Origin: Choristoneura fumiferana
Taxonomy: Eukaryota; Arthropoda; Insecta; Lepidoptera; Tortricidae
Length of the DNA: 64,000 nt
Direction of reading: 5' to 3'
Assembly: GCF_025370935.1 (NCBI RefSeq)
Contig: NC_133493.1
Span: 4,812,740-4,876,739, forward strand
In this document: positions 46,213 through 57,508 of the stretch, in pieces
How positions within the stretch are numbered: the stretch's first letter is position 1
Layout: each line of letters opens with the position of its first letter
Program-made: the position numbers and the translations under genes
The notes under the pieces: generated by a model
The model's database searches: none
Told to the model about the DNA's origin: nothing
The model's input: the letters and a program-made list of their open reading frames with translations, nothing else

Positions 46213-46803
46213 TATTAACTATTAACTAAGAACTAATATATATACTGTAAGATATCTATTTACAACAAGTTCCTGGACTTGGATTCCCTGTGTTTCAGGC
46301 AAAAAATCTAACATATTTAAATCTAATTTAACCAACTACAAAAGATCCGTATTATACCTAACTAAACAATATTAATAATGTCAGCTTTCTTAATACTAAA
46401 CTAATTTTAAAAGTAATAAAGTAATCTAAATCGTTGGTTTGAAAAATCTGTAAAAAAAACAAAAGCTTCTCGTATTCTAACGAATTCAAAAGGAAAACTA
46501 TTATTGCTTAGGGTTTACAAGTTAACGAGTGACAGGCTTTTAAAAATAAATAATACTTATTGGACATTTTTCCCATGCTATAGTACGGAACCTTACGCCA
46601 CGCGTGGTCCGCACGCACGGCCGTTTTTTTATTAATATTTTTTTTACCACAATAAACAAATACCATGTCGTTTTATTATCGTAAGTCCTCATTCGTACAT
46701 AAGGAAAGGCGAGCAAGCTGAAGAATGACCGCGACACGCCTCTGCCCTTAGTGAGCTTATGTGGTACCAAATAACTAAATATCGGCCTCCAATGCACGTT
46801 TTT
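46213..46803. other. Non-coding stretch
   Basis: Nothing recognised. Confidence 0.3.
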
Positions 46804-47235
46804 TTAACCCCCGGCGCAAAAAGAGGGGTGTTATAAGTTTGACGCCAAGCCAATGTATTTCTGTGGCATCGTAGCTCTCAAACGGTTGAAGCAATTTCAA
46901 TGCGGTTTTTAGGGCTCCGTACCCAAAGGGTAAAAACGGAAACCCTATTACCACGACTTCGCTGTCCGTCCGTCTGTCCGTCTGTCTATCTGTCACCAGG
47001 CTGTATCTCATGAACCGTGATAGCTGGACAGTTGAATTGTTCACAGATTATGTATTATAACTGTGACCGCCATAACAACAACTACTAAAAACAAGATAAA
47101 ATAAATATTTGAGTGGGGGCTCCCATACAACAAACGGATTTTTTTCCATTTTTTGCTAATCTCTAATGAATGTTGTATATAGACGTTGCGGAACCCTTCG
47201 CGCGCGAGTCCGACTCGCACTTGCATTTTTTTCAA
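46804..47235 (+). mobile_element. R2 fragment fused to an R3b repeat
   Basis: R2 text (TTTAACCCCCGGCGCAAAAA, GTAGCTCTCAAACGGTTGAA) runs to about 46905, then R3b starts at GGGCTCCGTACCCAAAGGGT. R3b continues through GTCTGTCCGTCTGTCTATCT and GTGACCGCCATAACAACAAC. The body contains an uninterrupted ATTATGTATTATAACTGTG, an empty site for the 53274 element. Confidence 0.6.
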
Positions 47236-47303
47236 TGTTCTTTGCTATGTTTAATTAAAATCAATTCAGCCGTTTTTTAAATATTGTGTTTTGAAAACGA
47301 TTA

Positions 47304-47392
47304 TACTGGGCGGCAAAAAATCTGGCCCTCAAATGTATGCAGTAATAGGTAATTTTGTATGTAGAGTGGGCCAAATTTTGTGCCGCTAAGTA
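47304..47392. mobile_element. 89 bp hairpin element with TA ends
   Basis: CTGGGCGGCAAAAAATCTGGCCC and GGGCCAAATTTTGTGCCGCTAAG are inverted partners; both edges read TATA-like (TTATAC / GTATA). It sits directly beside the next MITE. Confidence 0.6.
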
Positions 47393-47394
47393 TA

Positions 47395-47769
47395 CAGCGT
47401 GTATTTTTGATACTACCTCAAACTGTAACTAGACGAAGAATTAAGTGCTGTGAACCGATATCAAAACAAATTTTTAATTTAGACTCAACTACCAGAGCGT
47501 AATTAATTTTTGAAATATTTCCGAGCAGCAATGTAATGCGTACAATAATTTGATACGAGAGAGAAGCGTTCTGTGACAGCTGTCACGTTAACAAGTGCGA
47601 CGTTTTGAACAAAAACAAAGAAGTATCACGTAGTGATACATTGCGTGCTAATTAATTTTATAAGGAAAATAATAAGTCTAATTTTTTAACTAAAACATAA
47701 TAAAATGTGATAATTAGGGCCTTCACTAACAACCCTTAAAGTTTGAGGTAGTATCAAAAATACACGCTG
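47395..47769. mobile_element. Tc1/mariner-type MITE, 375 bp
   Basis: Inverted ends CAGCGTGTATTTTTGATACT (continuing ACCTCAAAC) at both sides, flanked by TA at 47393-47394 and 47770-47771. Interior AT-rich with no frame. A 2 bp TA target and mariner-like CAG start fit Tc1/mariner. Confidence 0.7.
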
Positions 47770-47789
47770 TATTATTCAACTATTCTGAG

Positions 47790-48020
47790 TTGGTTCATCA
47801 TCATCATCAGCCGGAAGACGTCCACTGATGAACAAAGGCCTCCCCCTACCGCCACAGTGAACGACAACTTTACTCGCCTCTTGGATCCGCCGGTTGCCCG
47901 CCACTCTCACGATGTCGTCAGTCCATCGGAGGCCTGCCAACGCTTCGCTTTCCAGTTCGCGGTCGCCACTCGACGACCTTTCTCTCCCTACGGTTATTTG
48001 CTTCGAGCAATGTGGCCCGC
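47790..48020 (-). pseudogene. RTE-like 3' end remnant
   Basis: Plus strand reads CATCATCATCATCAGCCGGA, AAGACGTCCACTGATGAACA and AAGGCCTCCCCC. The minus translation shows LRWTDDIVRVAGNRRIQEAS, a damaged match to the RW.DD...AG...W pattern. Confidence 0.55.
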
Positions 48021-48479
48021 TCATTGCTATTCGCCTTGCATACTCTTCGAACTATGTCGGTTGGTAACAAAAAACATTGTAAACATAAAGTATTTTGACC
48101 AACCGCAATCAGTTTCCTGTTGCTAAAAATAAGGAAACAAGGAAACCAACAACAATACGGATGAATTTACAATAAAGAACTAACAACTAATTAAACTAAT
48201 AATAGAATAGAATAGAATAGAAATATGTTTATTCAGCCAACACATCATGACAAAAAAAGAGAAAACACATTTACAAAATTATAAAGAATACTAGAACAAA
48301 CAAATAATGATGTGAAGCCGAAATGGTCTCCACTCAGCGGTGCCGTTGGCACGACTAGCGTTGTCAACGGCGCTGGTTTTCTGCGGAGCCAGCGAGGTGT
48401 AATAACTAGGTTTCCCGTGACTCCGTCTACGAATAATTGGGTAGTTCCTGAATCCTGATTATCAGAAAATGCAGGAAAC

Positions 48480-48640
48480 GTATTTTCATCACACTTGCTC
48501 GTAAACAGTGTCGTAACATGCAGGCTACCTTGGTTGCAACCCCCCAAATAAAACCCTCGACCTTAATGTGCTTGTCATGAAACCCGTGGTCGGTAAATGA
48601 GTCATTGCCCGTACTGATGCTGCTGCGCGCACTCCTGTTC
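48480..48640 (-). mobile_element. Fragment of the 63238-63906 MITE family
   Basis: TTTTCATCACACTTGCTCGT, AAACAGTGTCGTAACATGCA, CCCCCAAATAAAACCCTCGA and CATGAAACCCGTGGTCGGTA are shared with 63321-63440 in the same orientation. Terminal repeats are missing. Confidence 0.7.
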
Positions 48641-48890
48641 TCGAAACAACTTGCCGCAATTTTACAGTTAACAATTTTTTTATGGAAAGTTATTGTTTAA
48701 CAAATAATTGCTTGGTCATGTTTAATTTTGCCAAGTTTTTTTTAAATTAAATTATCGTTTGGCATAAACATGTAGTCTTGGCAATCTAGCACCGTCCGCT
48801 TTAAATAAGCAAAGTTTTATTCCACGCACGACCCAAATATAGAACCAGCTTCCTGGGACATTGTTTCCAGAGCGATACAGCTTAGGGATC

Positions 48891-49097
48891 TTAAAAAAAA
48901 TACTAAAAAGAAGAAAACAAGTCTAGTGGGCTCGAACTTTGTTAAGTAGCTAACTTAAAGTTCAACAGTCGGGACCCATTAGGTAAGAATTTCTGAGCGT
49001 CACGATTTAAATGGATCCCGACTGTTGAACTTTAAGTTAGCTACATAACAAAGTTCTAGCCCACTAGACTTGTTTTCTTCTTTTCAGTATTTTTAAG
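48891..49097. mobile_element. Hairpin MITE
   Basis: Arms of about 90 bp: AATACTAAAAAGAAGAAAAC, AAGTCTAGTGGGCTCGAAC, AAGTAGCTAACTTAAAGTTC and AACAGTCGGGA, mirrored at the right around CATTAGGTAAGAATTTCTGA. Confidence 0.75.
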
Positions 49098-49486
49098 GCA
49101 GTCGGGTTTTTTGATTTATTAAATTAATTGTTTTATTTCACAATTTTCTGTGAAAATGGTATATTAAAACGTTTACAACTATATTTTAAGAATGGGCTAC
49201 TTATTAGCTTTAATTTGATACCCCACTCGATAGGTTTCAATAATAATATTTTTTTGAAAACTTACAATTTGGCGCCAAAAATCCGCCATTTTGTTTTTTT
49301 AAGAATTGCATGTACCCAGTGTCACTTGCGTCATTAAGACGAATCCAATGAAGTATCATTTGTCAAAATCCGTTCAGCCGTTGAGTAGTTACAAGAGGAC
49401 ATAGGAATAGACCCACATACATACTTACATACATACGCGTCAAACACATAACCCTCCTTCTTCGCAGTCGGGTAAAAACGAGCCTA
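49098..49486 (-). mobile_element. Interspersed repeat bounded by GCAGTCGGGT words
   Basis: GGCAGTCGGGTTTTTTGATT at the left and TTCGCAGTCGGGTAAAAACG at the right form a direct echo. The body holds CAAAATCCGTTCAGCCGTTG and a TACATACTTACATACATACG run. Non-coding; class unassigned. Confidence 0.5.
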
Positions 49487-49855
49487 TCAGTCTCTCATAA
49501 GGCCGGTAATGCACTTGTGTTGGCGGTGTCTATGGGCGGGGATGATTCCTTCCCATCAGGTGACCCACAAAACTGAGATATGATTTTTTTTAGGGCTGTC
49601 AAAAAACCTGGCGATTTTTAACAGCTGCAATATGTTCCTTGACCCTCACAGCTATTATTTTTTATCTGTTCGATATAAGAACTACCACAACTAAAATTAA
49701 CCTATAAACACCCGGTATTTGAAAGGGAACGACATCCTTGGGTGTCCACACGTCGATGTAATTAGACATTTAATTAAAGTGCTTTTAATGCATTTTCATT
49801 TTAATTATTAGTGTAGGTACCCTTTATTTTATTCGGAATTAGTTAAATTTGGGTT

Positions 49856-49990
49856 TTTAACCCCCGACGCAAAAAGAGGGTTGTTATAAGTTTGACCGCT
49901 ATGTGTGTCTGTCTGTGGGTCTGTGTGTCAGTCTGTGGCACCGTAGCTCTTAAACGGGTGGACCGATTTGAATGCGGTTTTTTTATTTGT
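49856..49990 (+). mobile_element. R2 repeat, truncated
   Basis: GTTTTTAACCCCCGACGCAA, GGCACCGTAGCTCTTAAACG and GGTGGACCGATTTGAATGCG, then it ends. Confidence 0.6.
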
Positions 49991-50124
49991 TTGGATTCGT
50001 TTTGATCAGTAATTGATTCTACACACTATGCAGTGGTGGCAACACGATGAGCTCATGCTGCAGCCAGGATATCCAACACACTAGTACACTTTAAAAAAAA
50101 ATATACCAGTTTAAAAAACATGAA

Positions 50125-50385
50125 ATAAAAAATAAAAAAACTCCCGACAAAAAAAACGCCAGTAAAAATAAAAAGCTCGCCGAAAAAGAATTCGCCTAGT
50201 ACTATGCTGAAAATAAGCCTAAGTTATTTGTATACCTACGGTTAGGTTAAAAAAATACCTGTTAACCTTAGCGGTCCCCCGACACCGACGACGCTTAGAT
50301 AAAAAAAAATATTACTAGGTACTCATACTAAATTAACTTATTTTTTATTTTTGCGGGCGTTTTTTTATTTCGGGGTTTTTTTATT
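50125..50385. mobile_element. A/T-rich TIR element
   Basis: AAAAAACTCCCGACAAAAAA, AACGCCAGTAAAAATAAAAA at the left; the inverse at the right reads TTTTTATTTTTGCGGGCGTT, TTTTTTATTTCGGGGTTTTT. Imperfect ~40 bp arms. Confidence 0.5.
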
Positions 50386-50388
50386 CTT

Positions 50389-50665
50389 ACTCAGAATCAT
50401 ATAAGCACTAATTGTTTGTTTGTTATAATCTTTATTGTACAAAAAGGAAAAACAAAAGGTTACAAAATTGATTGGGATGAAAAAAAACTGTCCCTATTTT
50501 GTTTTTGTCAATTTTGTAACTCTTTTTTCATTCTCGTTCGTCTCTCGCGTTCTTTTATAAGGGTCATTACAAAATGCACTCATGAAAATCATATGAAAAA
50601 TTAGGGTATATTTATTCCTCGTCAAAATCAGTTAGTGCTTGTGATTCTGAGTAAGAAGAACCCAA
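50389..50665. mobile_element. TIR element adjacent to the previous one
   Basis: TTCTTACTCAGAATCATATAAGCACTAATTG is matched inverted by CAGTTAGTGCTTGTGATTCTGAGTAAGAAG. Interior includes AATTTTGTAAC/GTTACAAAATT, a second inner inverted pair. Confidence 0.6.
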
Positions 50666-51081
50666 TGTTTGTTATTTACCTACTTCAGCAAAAAAGTAAA
50701 GGGTAAGTAATACACTTGAAATGAAAATGCAAAATGATTACTTACTCGTTGTTAGCATGGTAGGTTAAATAATAATGGAGGTGTATATCCTCAAAACGAC
50801 GTATGATTGAACTAGTAACAACTTGAAATATGTAAATCTAAGTTATTACACACTCAATTAAGCATTTAATTAACTTGTATTAACGTAGACTTTCTGATGC
50901 CCGTGTCTCAACTTAAAACGTTTTAAATTGTGATTGAGTGGCATTAAATTAAATATGTTTTCCTGCACAAACATATATTTATAGAACTTAAAAATTGCAC
51001 CGTTAACATTATCGAGTTGGTCGTGCCTAAACGTGTGTTAATTTTATGAACTAGTTATTTAGATAGTTTTGTTTTTAAATC
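50666..51081. other. Upstream flank of gene B
   Basis: No repeat recognised. AAACGTGTGTTAATTT lies about 50 bases before the start codon, resembling the ACGTG string upstream of genes A and C. No TATA box stands out. Confidence 0.3.
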
Positions 51082-54000
51082 ATGTATCAGTGTTTATTTC
51101 TTGTCTGCATTTTATTTTGTGGAATAAGTATGTATAATTCGTTAACACAAATTAAGTTTTCATCTCTCATGCTTGTAAAGTTTGTATTTCTACTGAATCT
51201 ACCCACATATAAAATTACTTTAATGCTCTAATGTATACCGAGTGTGGCCTGTAACACGAGCAAAAATTAAAACATAGGTCGTCCTCGTCAAACTGGACAA
51301 CATTAGTTCAGCGATTTTTAAAAATAATGGAGTTTTTGAATTTTCCTTTTTTCATACAAATTAAATACTGCTATCAATGTACGCCATCCTAGAACCCAAC
51401 TGACGTCGCCTGTCATGCTACAAACATCAAGCATTTTGCTTCTTCGAATAAACTTAAAAGTGTAATAAAAGTTAAAAGACGAATTATTTTTAAAAGTCGC
51501 TGAACTAATGTTGTTCAGTTTGAGGAGTAGGTATGATATATGTTTTAATTATTTGCTTATATTACAGGCCACAATTAATTCGCATAACTGAATAGTATAC
51601 CCACAATATTAATGTGCATAATGTAAATTGGCATAACGATGAGTTGGCATGAATGTGTTTTTCATGAACCAATAGAAACGCTTCATTCATTAAACTATCC
51701 TCGCTTAGCACATCTCTGGTGAAAACAGCTGAGCGGAGCGAGCCTATGTAAGTGAAGCGTATAGTTCTATTGGTTCATGAAAAACACATTCCTCACAACA
51801 ATCCTAGCACAATGTCATCTCTGGTGGAATCGGAGCCTTACTAATCTAGTTTTTGTCACATTCCAGGTCCAGGTTCTTCAGAAGAATGCGCTTCAACTGT
51901 CTTCCCTCCTGATTCTCAAAGCGGGTGTTGCGGTCTTGCCAATGGAAGTTCATTGAAAAAAAGTGAGTTGTTGGAATATTGAAAGGAAATTAAATCTATA
52001 TATAATATATTTATATTTACCTATTTTAAAAGACCTGACTTATTAACGCAACAACGCTCGACCTAAACCTTCGAACCTGAAAAGCTGTCCTTTTTCACAT
52101 GTTTTGTTTTAAGACTAAAATAATTAGTAAAGTCCGTCATTTTTGAGGCATAAAACTATTAGAGATAAAGAGACATTTATTTCGACTTCGGAAATTCCAT
52201 CCCCCAAGCGATAAAACGGAGGGTCAAAGTTTGTATGAACTATGAGTATACTTGGTTTGGATAGGTATTAAGCTAAATTAAAACAAAACAATGTCAATTG
52301 GTGTCTTAAATATTGAAATTCCCCCATTAAACTATCTAAACATTTACATTTCTGTAGTGAAATGAAATACTTTATTCTAGTTTGTATTACAATGATAGAT
52401 AAGTGAAATGTTTAAAATCCATGAATGTACCAAATCTGGCAACTGAAGTTTATTTACATTTTAATTAAATACCTATCCAAACCAAGTATAGCTACTTAGA
52501 ATTTTGAATTCGAAAATTTGCATCATCTTCGAAAAATGACGTCTGTCTGTATCTGTATTTACTTAAAACCCTCAGAAATTCAATCAAAAAAATATCAAAG
52601 TGCAAAATCTAGCAAGATCATAAAGGACATAACATAATAAACAAACATTGCAAGTTAAATAAAATCTGGTAGGTAGTAACAAGGTAGCTAAGCAACCTCT
52701 CATGGAGTTGAAATTACGATGATTTCAGATACTTCGATAGCTGAAATTGACGAATACCCATGGATGGCCCTGATAGAATATAAAAGAAGGACAGACGGCG
52801 ATATAGAATTACTTTGCAGTGGCATTTTGATTAGCGGGCGGTATGTGCTTACCGCCGCGCAATGTTTCTATAGAAAAAATATCGTGTTAAGTACTCCGTA
52901 AGTTTTCATTTTATTTGCTTAGCTTACTAAATTTATCATAATTTAAAAGATAAATGAGTTTTTTTTTTAATAATAGTTACAATCACCGTACAACGTGAAG
53001 AAGAAGAATATATTTATCTTTGATTTAACTGACATTGGCCTAAGCCTTAAGGCCGCCATTGAGGGGAATAATAATAACCTTTTTTAATATTCCTTGTATT
53101 GTTATCCTTATTTAATAATAAGGATTTTGTCTCTCAACTAACAATGGGACAATTTTATTTTATAGAATATAAACAGGATAAGGTTGCGTTGTTCTACCAC
53201 AGTGTAGTCCTGAATAATTATTTTATTCCGTTTTTTCCGTATTTGTTGTTATGGCCGCAACAGAATACATTATGGGTACGTATTATAATGTATAAATTTA
53301 AAATACATATCGGTTGAAATACATACAGTTGAAAAACCAAAAATTGTAAAATATAATGGTTAAAACAAATATTAATCAAAATTCATAAAGCACGATTTTC
53401 ATATTGGTCAAAATACATACAATTAAAATGACTAAGTTCACAATGTATATGTTCAGAATATATACAATCAGAATATATAACAGTTGAAAGAAATAACAAT
53501 TAAAAATTCCTATAGTACGTTTTTCATAATGGTCAAAATACATACTATATAATGCCTAGGTTCATCATCAACTCCAGTCTATACGTTTACGTTGTATTTA
53601 CATGTTAAATTCTGAAAAATTAAGGACTGTAAGATAATGTCGACGGAGCTCCGCTTCGCGGAGCTCCTATTCAGCGTAGGTAAGGCGCTTCGCGCCTGGA
53701 CAAAACTCTAACCTAACCTAACCTATAAGATACCGACTGATTGAAAGCCGTATTGTCTAACAAGACCTTGCATTTTAAACTAAAGTCTGATCATTAATTG
53801 AATAGAAACTTTAGGTGCTACGACGAGAGAAGCGAGGAGGAGCGTGTTAGGTTCAACTACGACCAAAGCCAGAATTGTAATATGCATTTTTCTTTGTGAA
53901 AATTCAGTGTCTAGTATGTATTTCAACCATTATAGAAAACATACTGTATAGATTTTGAACGTATACATTATGAAAATATGCATTTTGTGCCATATGACTA

Positions 54001-57000
54001 AGAACCATTATGCATTGTAACCATTATATATTTTGACCACTATGCATTTCAAGCTTATGCGTTTAGAACTTATGTCAAATAACTTTGAACTAAAATAATT
54101 TCCTTGCTCACCCACCCGGAAATTATTTTAGTTCATTGATATGGACCTCCGCAAAGTAACGCCTGATTCAATAAATTATTTCAAATAACTTTGTATATTT
54201 TGATGCATTATATTTTATAATTTTCGGTATTTCAACTGTATGTATTTCAACCGATATGTATTTTAAATTTATACATTATAACACGTACCCATACATTATC
54301 TGTGTAAATTTCAACTGCCATGGTTTATGTTATGAGATACAGTACAGCCTAATGACAGACGGACAACTGAGTCTTAGTAATAGGCCTCATATTAAATCAC
54401 AGGAAAGGAATTTGAAAAGGTTAAATGAAATATTTTTTTAACAGTTTTAACCACCATATTTAGCCACCATAAACCCCACAAATTTTATTTCAGTAGCAAC
54501 ATTGTCATAGATTTTTTCGTCTTGAATTGCAGTTTTAAGTATAGGCATTAATTTTACGTATTTCAGGGTCAACGTCCGCCTGGGAGAGTATGATACCAAG
54601 AATGAAGGAAAAGACTGTGTTGAAGTTAAACCAGGTCAAGAAATCTGCAATGATGGTGCTATTTCTGTGCCCATCGAGAAAGTCACATCGTATCCAAATT
54701 ATAATGTCTCTAGACGTTCTCGTAGTAATGATATTGCTTTAATAAAACTGGCAAAGCAAGTTCAATATACAGGTAAATAAACACAGAATACATAAATAAG
54801 TAGTATTTTTTTTTTATTTGAATGGATGGCAAACGAGCATGTCGGTCTCCTGATGGTAAGAGATCACCAGCGCCCATAAACATCAGCAGCACCAGTAAGT
54901 AGTATAAGGGGCTGTTTTCCCACCCATTGGTTAATTTTAACTGTCTGATAAATGTCATGCCGTCTCCGTCTATTCGAACAAAGCAAACAGAGACATCAAT
55001 GGATAGTGAAACAGGGGATAAGTATATTATCAGTTTTTAAGAGTTTTACATCGATAGAGTATTTGCCACGCATCCCTTCTTGCCGATTCGGCGTTAACGT
55101 TCCCTTTGATTTGGTTAGTTAATTTAATGTGATTTTTGTGAATCTCGATCATCTTTTTTTTTTAGAGTTGAGTTGACTTAAGGGCCAAAAACGCAAAATC
55201 CTTGCATTTGTATACTTGTTTTTTAATGTTATATGAGTTTCTTTCTAGGAGATGGGGGCGTGTAGCCCAGAAATACATTATAATGTAGTAAATAAGGAAT
55301 ATTTTACGAACGAGAGTCTATTAGAAGCCCGAAGTCGAAGACTGAGGGCTTTAATAAGTCGGTGTTCGTAATTCTAGTACCGCCCGTGCGACATACAGTG
55401 TTTTTCATCACATTTGCGAGTAAATTTTTATATTTCTAAAAGAAAAAAATATATAATTGTTCCAAATATTGGCGTTAGCTTAGGCTTTGCTCTTAGCAGC
55501 GCTGCCCTCCCCTTCCCGCAGCATGCGCCGCAACGTGCGTGTGCGTGTGGTTCTGCTGCAGCGCGCGCAACAGCTTTAGTACGGGCACTGACTTATTTAC
55601 CGAACTTGGGCTTCATGGCAAGCAAATTTGTACGCGCAATGACTCATTTACCGACCACGGGTTTCATGACAACCACATTAAAGTCGAGGGTTTTATTTGG
55701 GGGGTTGCAACCAAGATATTCTGCATGTTACGACACTGTTTACGAGCAAGTGTGATGAAAAATACATTATAGACGACTGGGGAGGCAGGGGGCAGAAATT
55801 GACGGACTCTCAGCGGCTAAGAAACCCGGCTGTACGTTCCCAACTCCCTGAAGCTTGCTACGGGGAGAGTTAGAGAGGTTTCTTATATAGGTACCCACAG
55901 AACCTTTTCTTTGCTGAAGTCGGGAGAGGAGCATGTATTCTTATCTCAGGCTTTGTGGAGTGCTTAGGTCGGTTTTTATTTTGTAGATCCTCATTAAAAT
56001 TTGATCTCTTCCTTGACCAAACCTAGCCCTTTTGCTTACAATTTTAAGCTTCTTTAGGGGTGGGGATTTTGTGATGTATGCATTTACTTAAAACCAAAGG
56101 CTGCCTTTCTTTTGCTTTCCGATGGAAAGGTGGGTCGAAGATCGTTTTAGACCTCTGGTGTGCCTGTGAAACATGTGAACATTATAGGCAGAGATGGCAT
56201 ATTATATTTTCCTGGCTTTTAAATTTGTAGGGAATCCTCAATGCGCGGGTATAACTTAAACATGGCTTGTGTTTTTCAGATTTCATTCGCCCAATCTGCC
56301 TGCCTTCATTGGACATTACCCTTCACGCTCCGAAGTACTTGTACATGACTGTAGCTGGTTGGGGAGCGGGAAACGATATATACAGTAACATGTACGGTAA
56401 CCAAAGCAACGTTCTAAGACGAGTCCATGTACCATTTGTAGACAAGCAGGTAAGGTTTCATTAGTAACCGTTACCTTACCTTTCATCATTTCACGCTACA
56501 CACACATCACACGAACACCTTATGTAGGTAACATGACATTACAATGAATAAATTAATATGTTTTCCATCGCCGTTAAGCTCGTGTAAAATTCGAAAGGTA
56601 ATTTTGTTCATGAATTTTTAAAAAGTCAGAGGTGCGAGCCTGGGTTTGAACCCACGATCAACTGCTTGAGAGGTTATAGATCAAACCATTAGGCTACCGC
56701 TGCTTCACCCCTATCCTTACTTCCTTACTAATATTGTAAATGAGAAAGTAACTCTCTCTGTGTATCTGTTACCTTTGCATGCCTTAACAGAACTGCTGCA
56801 CTGATTTAGATTGAGTTGAGATTTGGTATAGAGATGGTCTGAGATCTGCGGAAGAACACGTGACAATCTTTAACTTAGAAAATTGTGATAAACGAATTCT
56901 TGGCAGATGAAGCTGTAGGCAAAAGTTGTTTAACCTTTTTCCTGTTTCCAAAAAAATAATATTTAAGGATGAAATGGTATTTAGTCTTGAAAATGTTCTA

Positions 57001-57466
57001 GTCCACTTTCTCTACCAGCTATTGCCACACTTCGTCTGCTTTATATACTTTTTCTGAGGGAATTTTGCTTTTTTCCGTGCAGCTTTTTCTTTGTTTAAAC
57101 GACTTTATAAATATTTTGTGCAATCAGAAATTTTACATATTTGAATATTTCCAGATTTGTAATAGCAAATTCAGTGAAACACTTAATGTTCGCCAAAACC
57201 AAACAAACAAACCAATATCTAAAGTTACCTTGACAGATAAACAGCTATGTGCTGGGAGTAAGAACAGAGATGCCTGTAAGGGTGACGCTGGAGGTCCACT
57301 TATGTACTTTAACAGAAATAAGACGGAACTCGGTGGCATTGTTAGTTTTGGACCAGCACCTTGCGGCCAAGATATCCCATCGGTATACACTAAAGTATTC
57401 GCCTACAAGGATTGGATTCATAGCGTGATAGAAGAAGATTCTAGAATAAGTTCTACAACATCTACG

Positions 57467-57508
<42 letters not shown>

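Noticed and set aside
48245..48547. 100-codon minus-strand frame
   Set aside because: It overlaps the MITE fragment at 48480 and has no domain signature.
53709..53724. TTAGG-like units (CCTAACCTAACCTA) resembling insect telomere repeat, also GGTTAGGTTAGG at 32606-32617
   Set aside because: Only about three units, inside interspersed repeats; too short to call an interstitial telomere.
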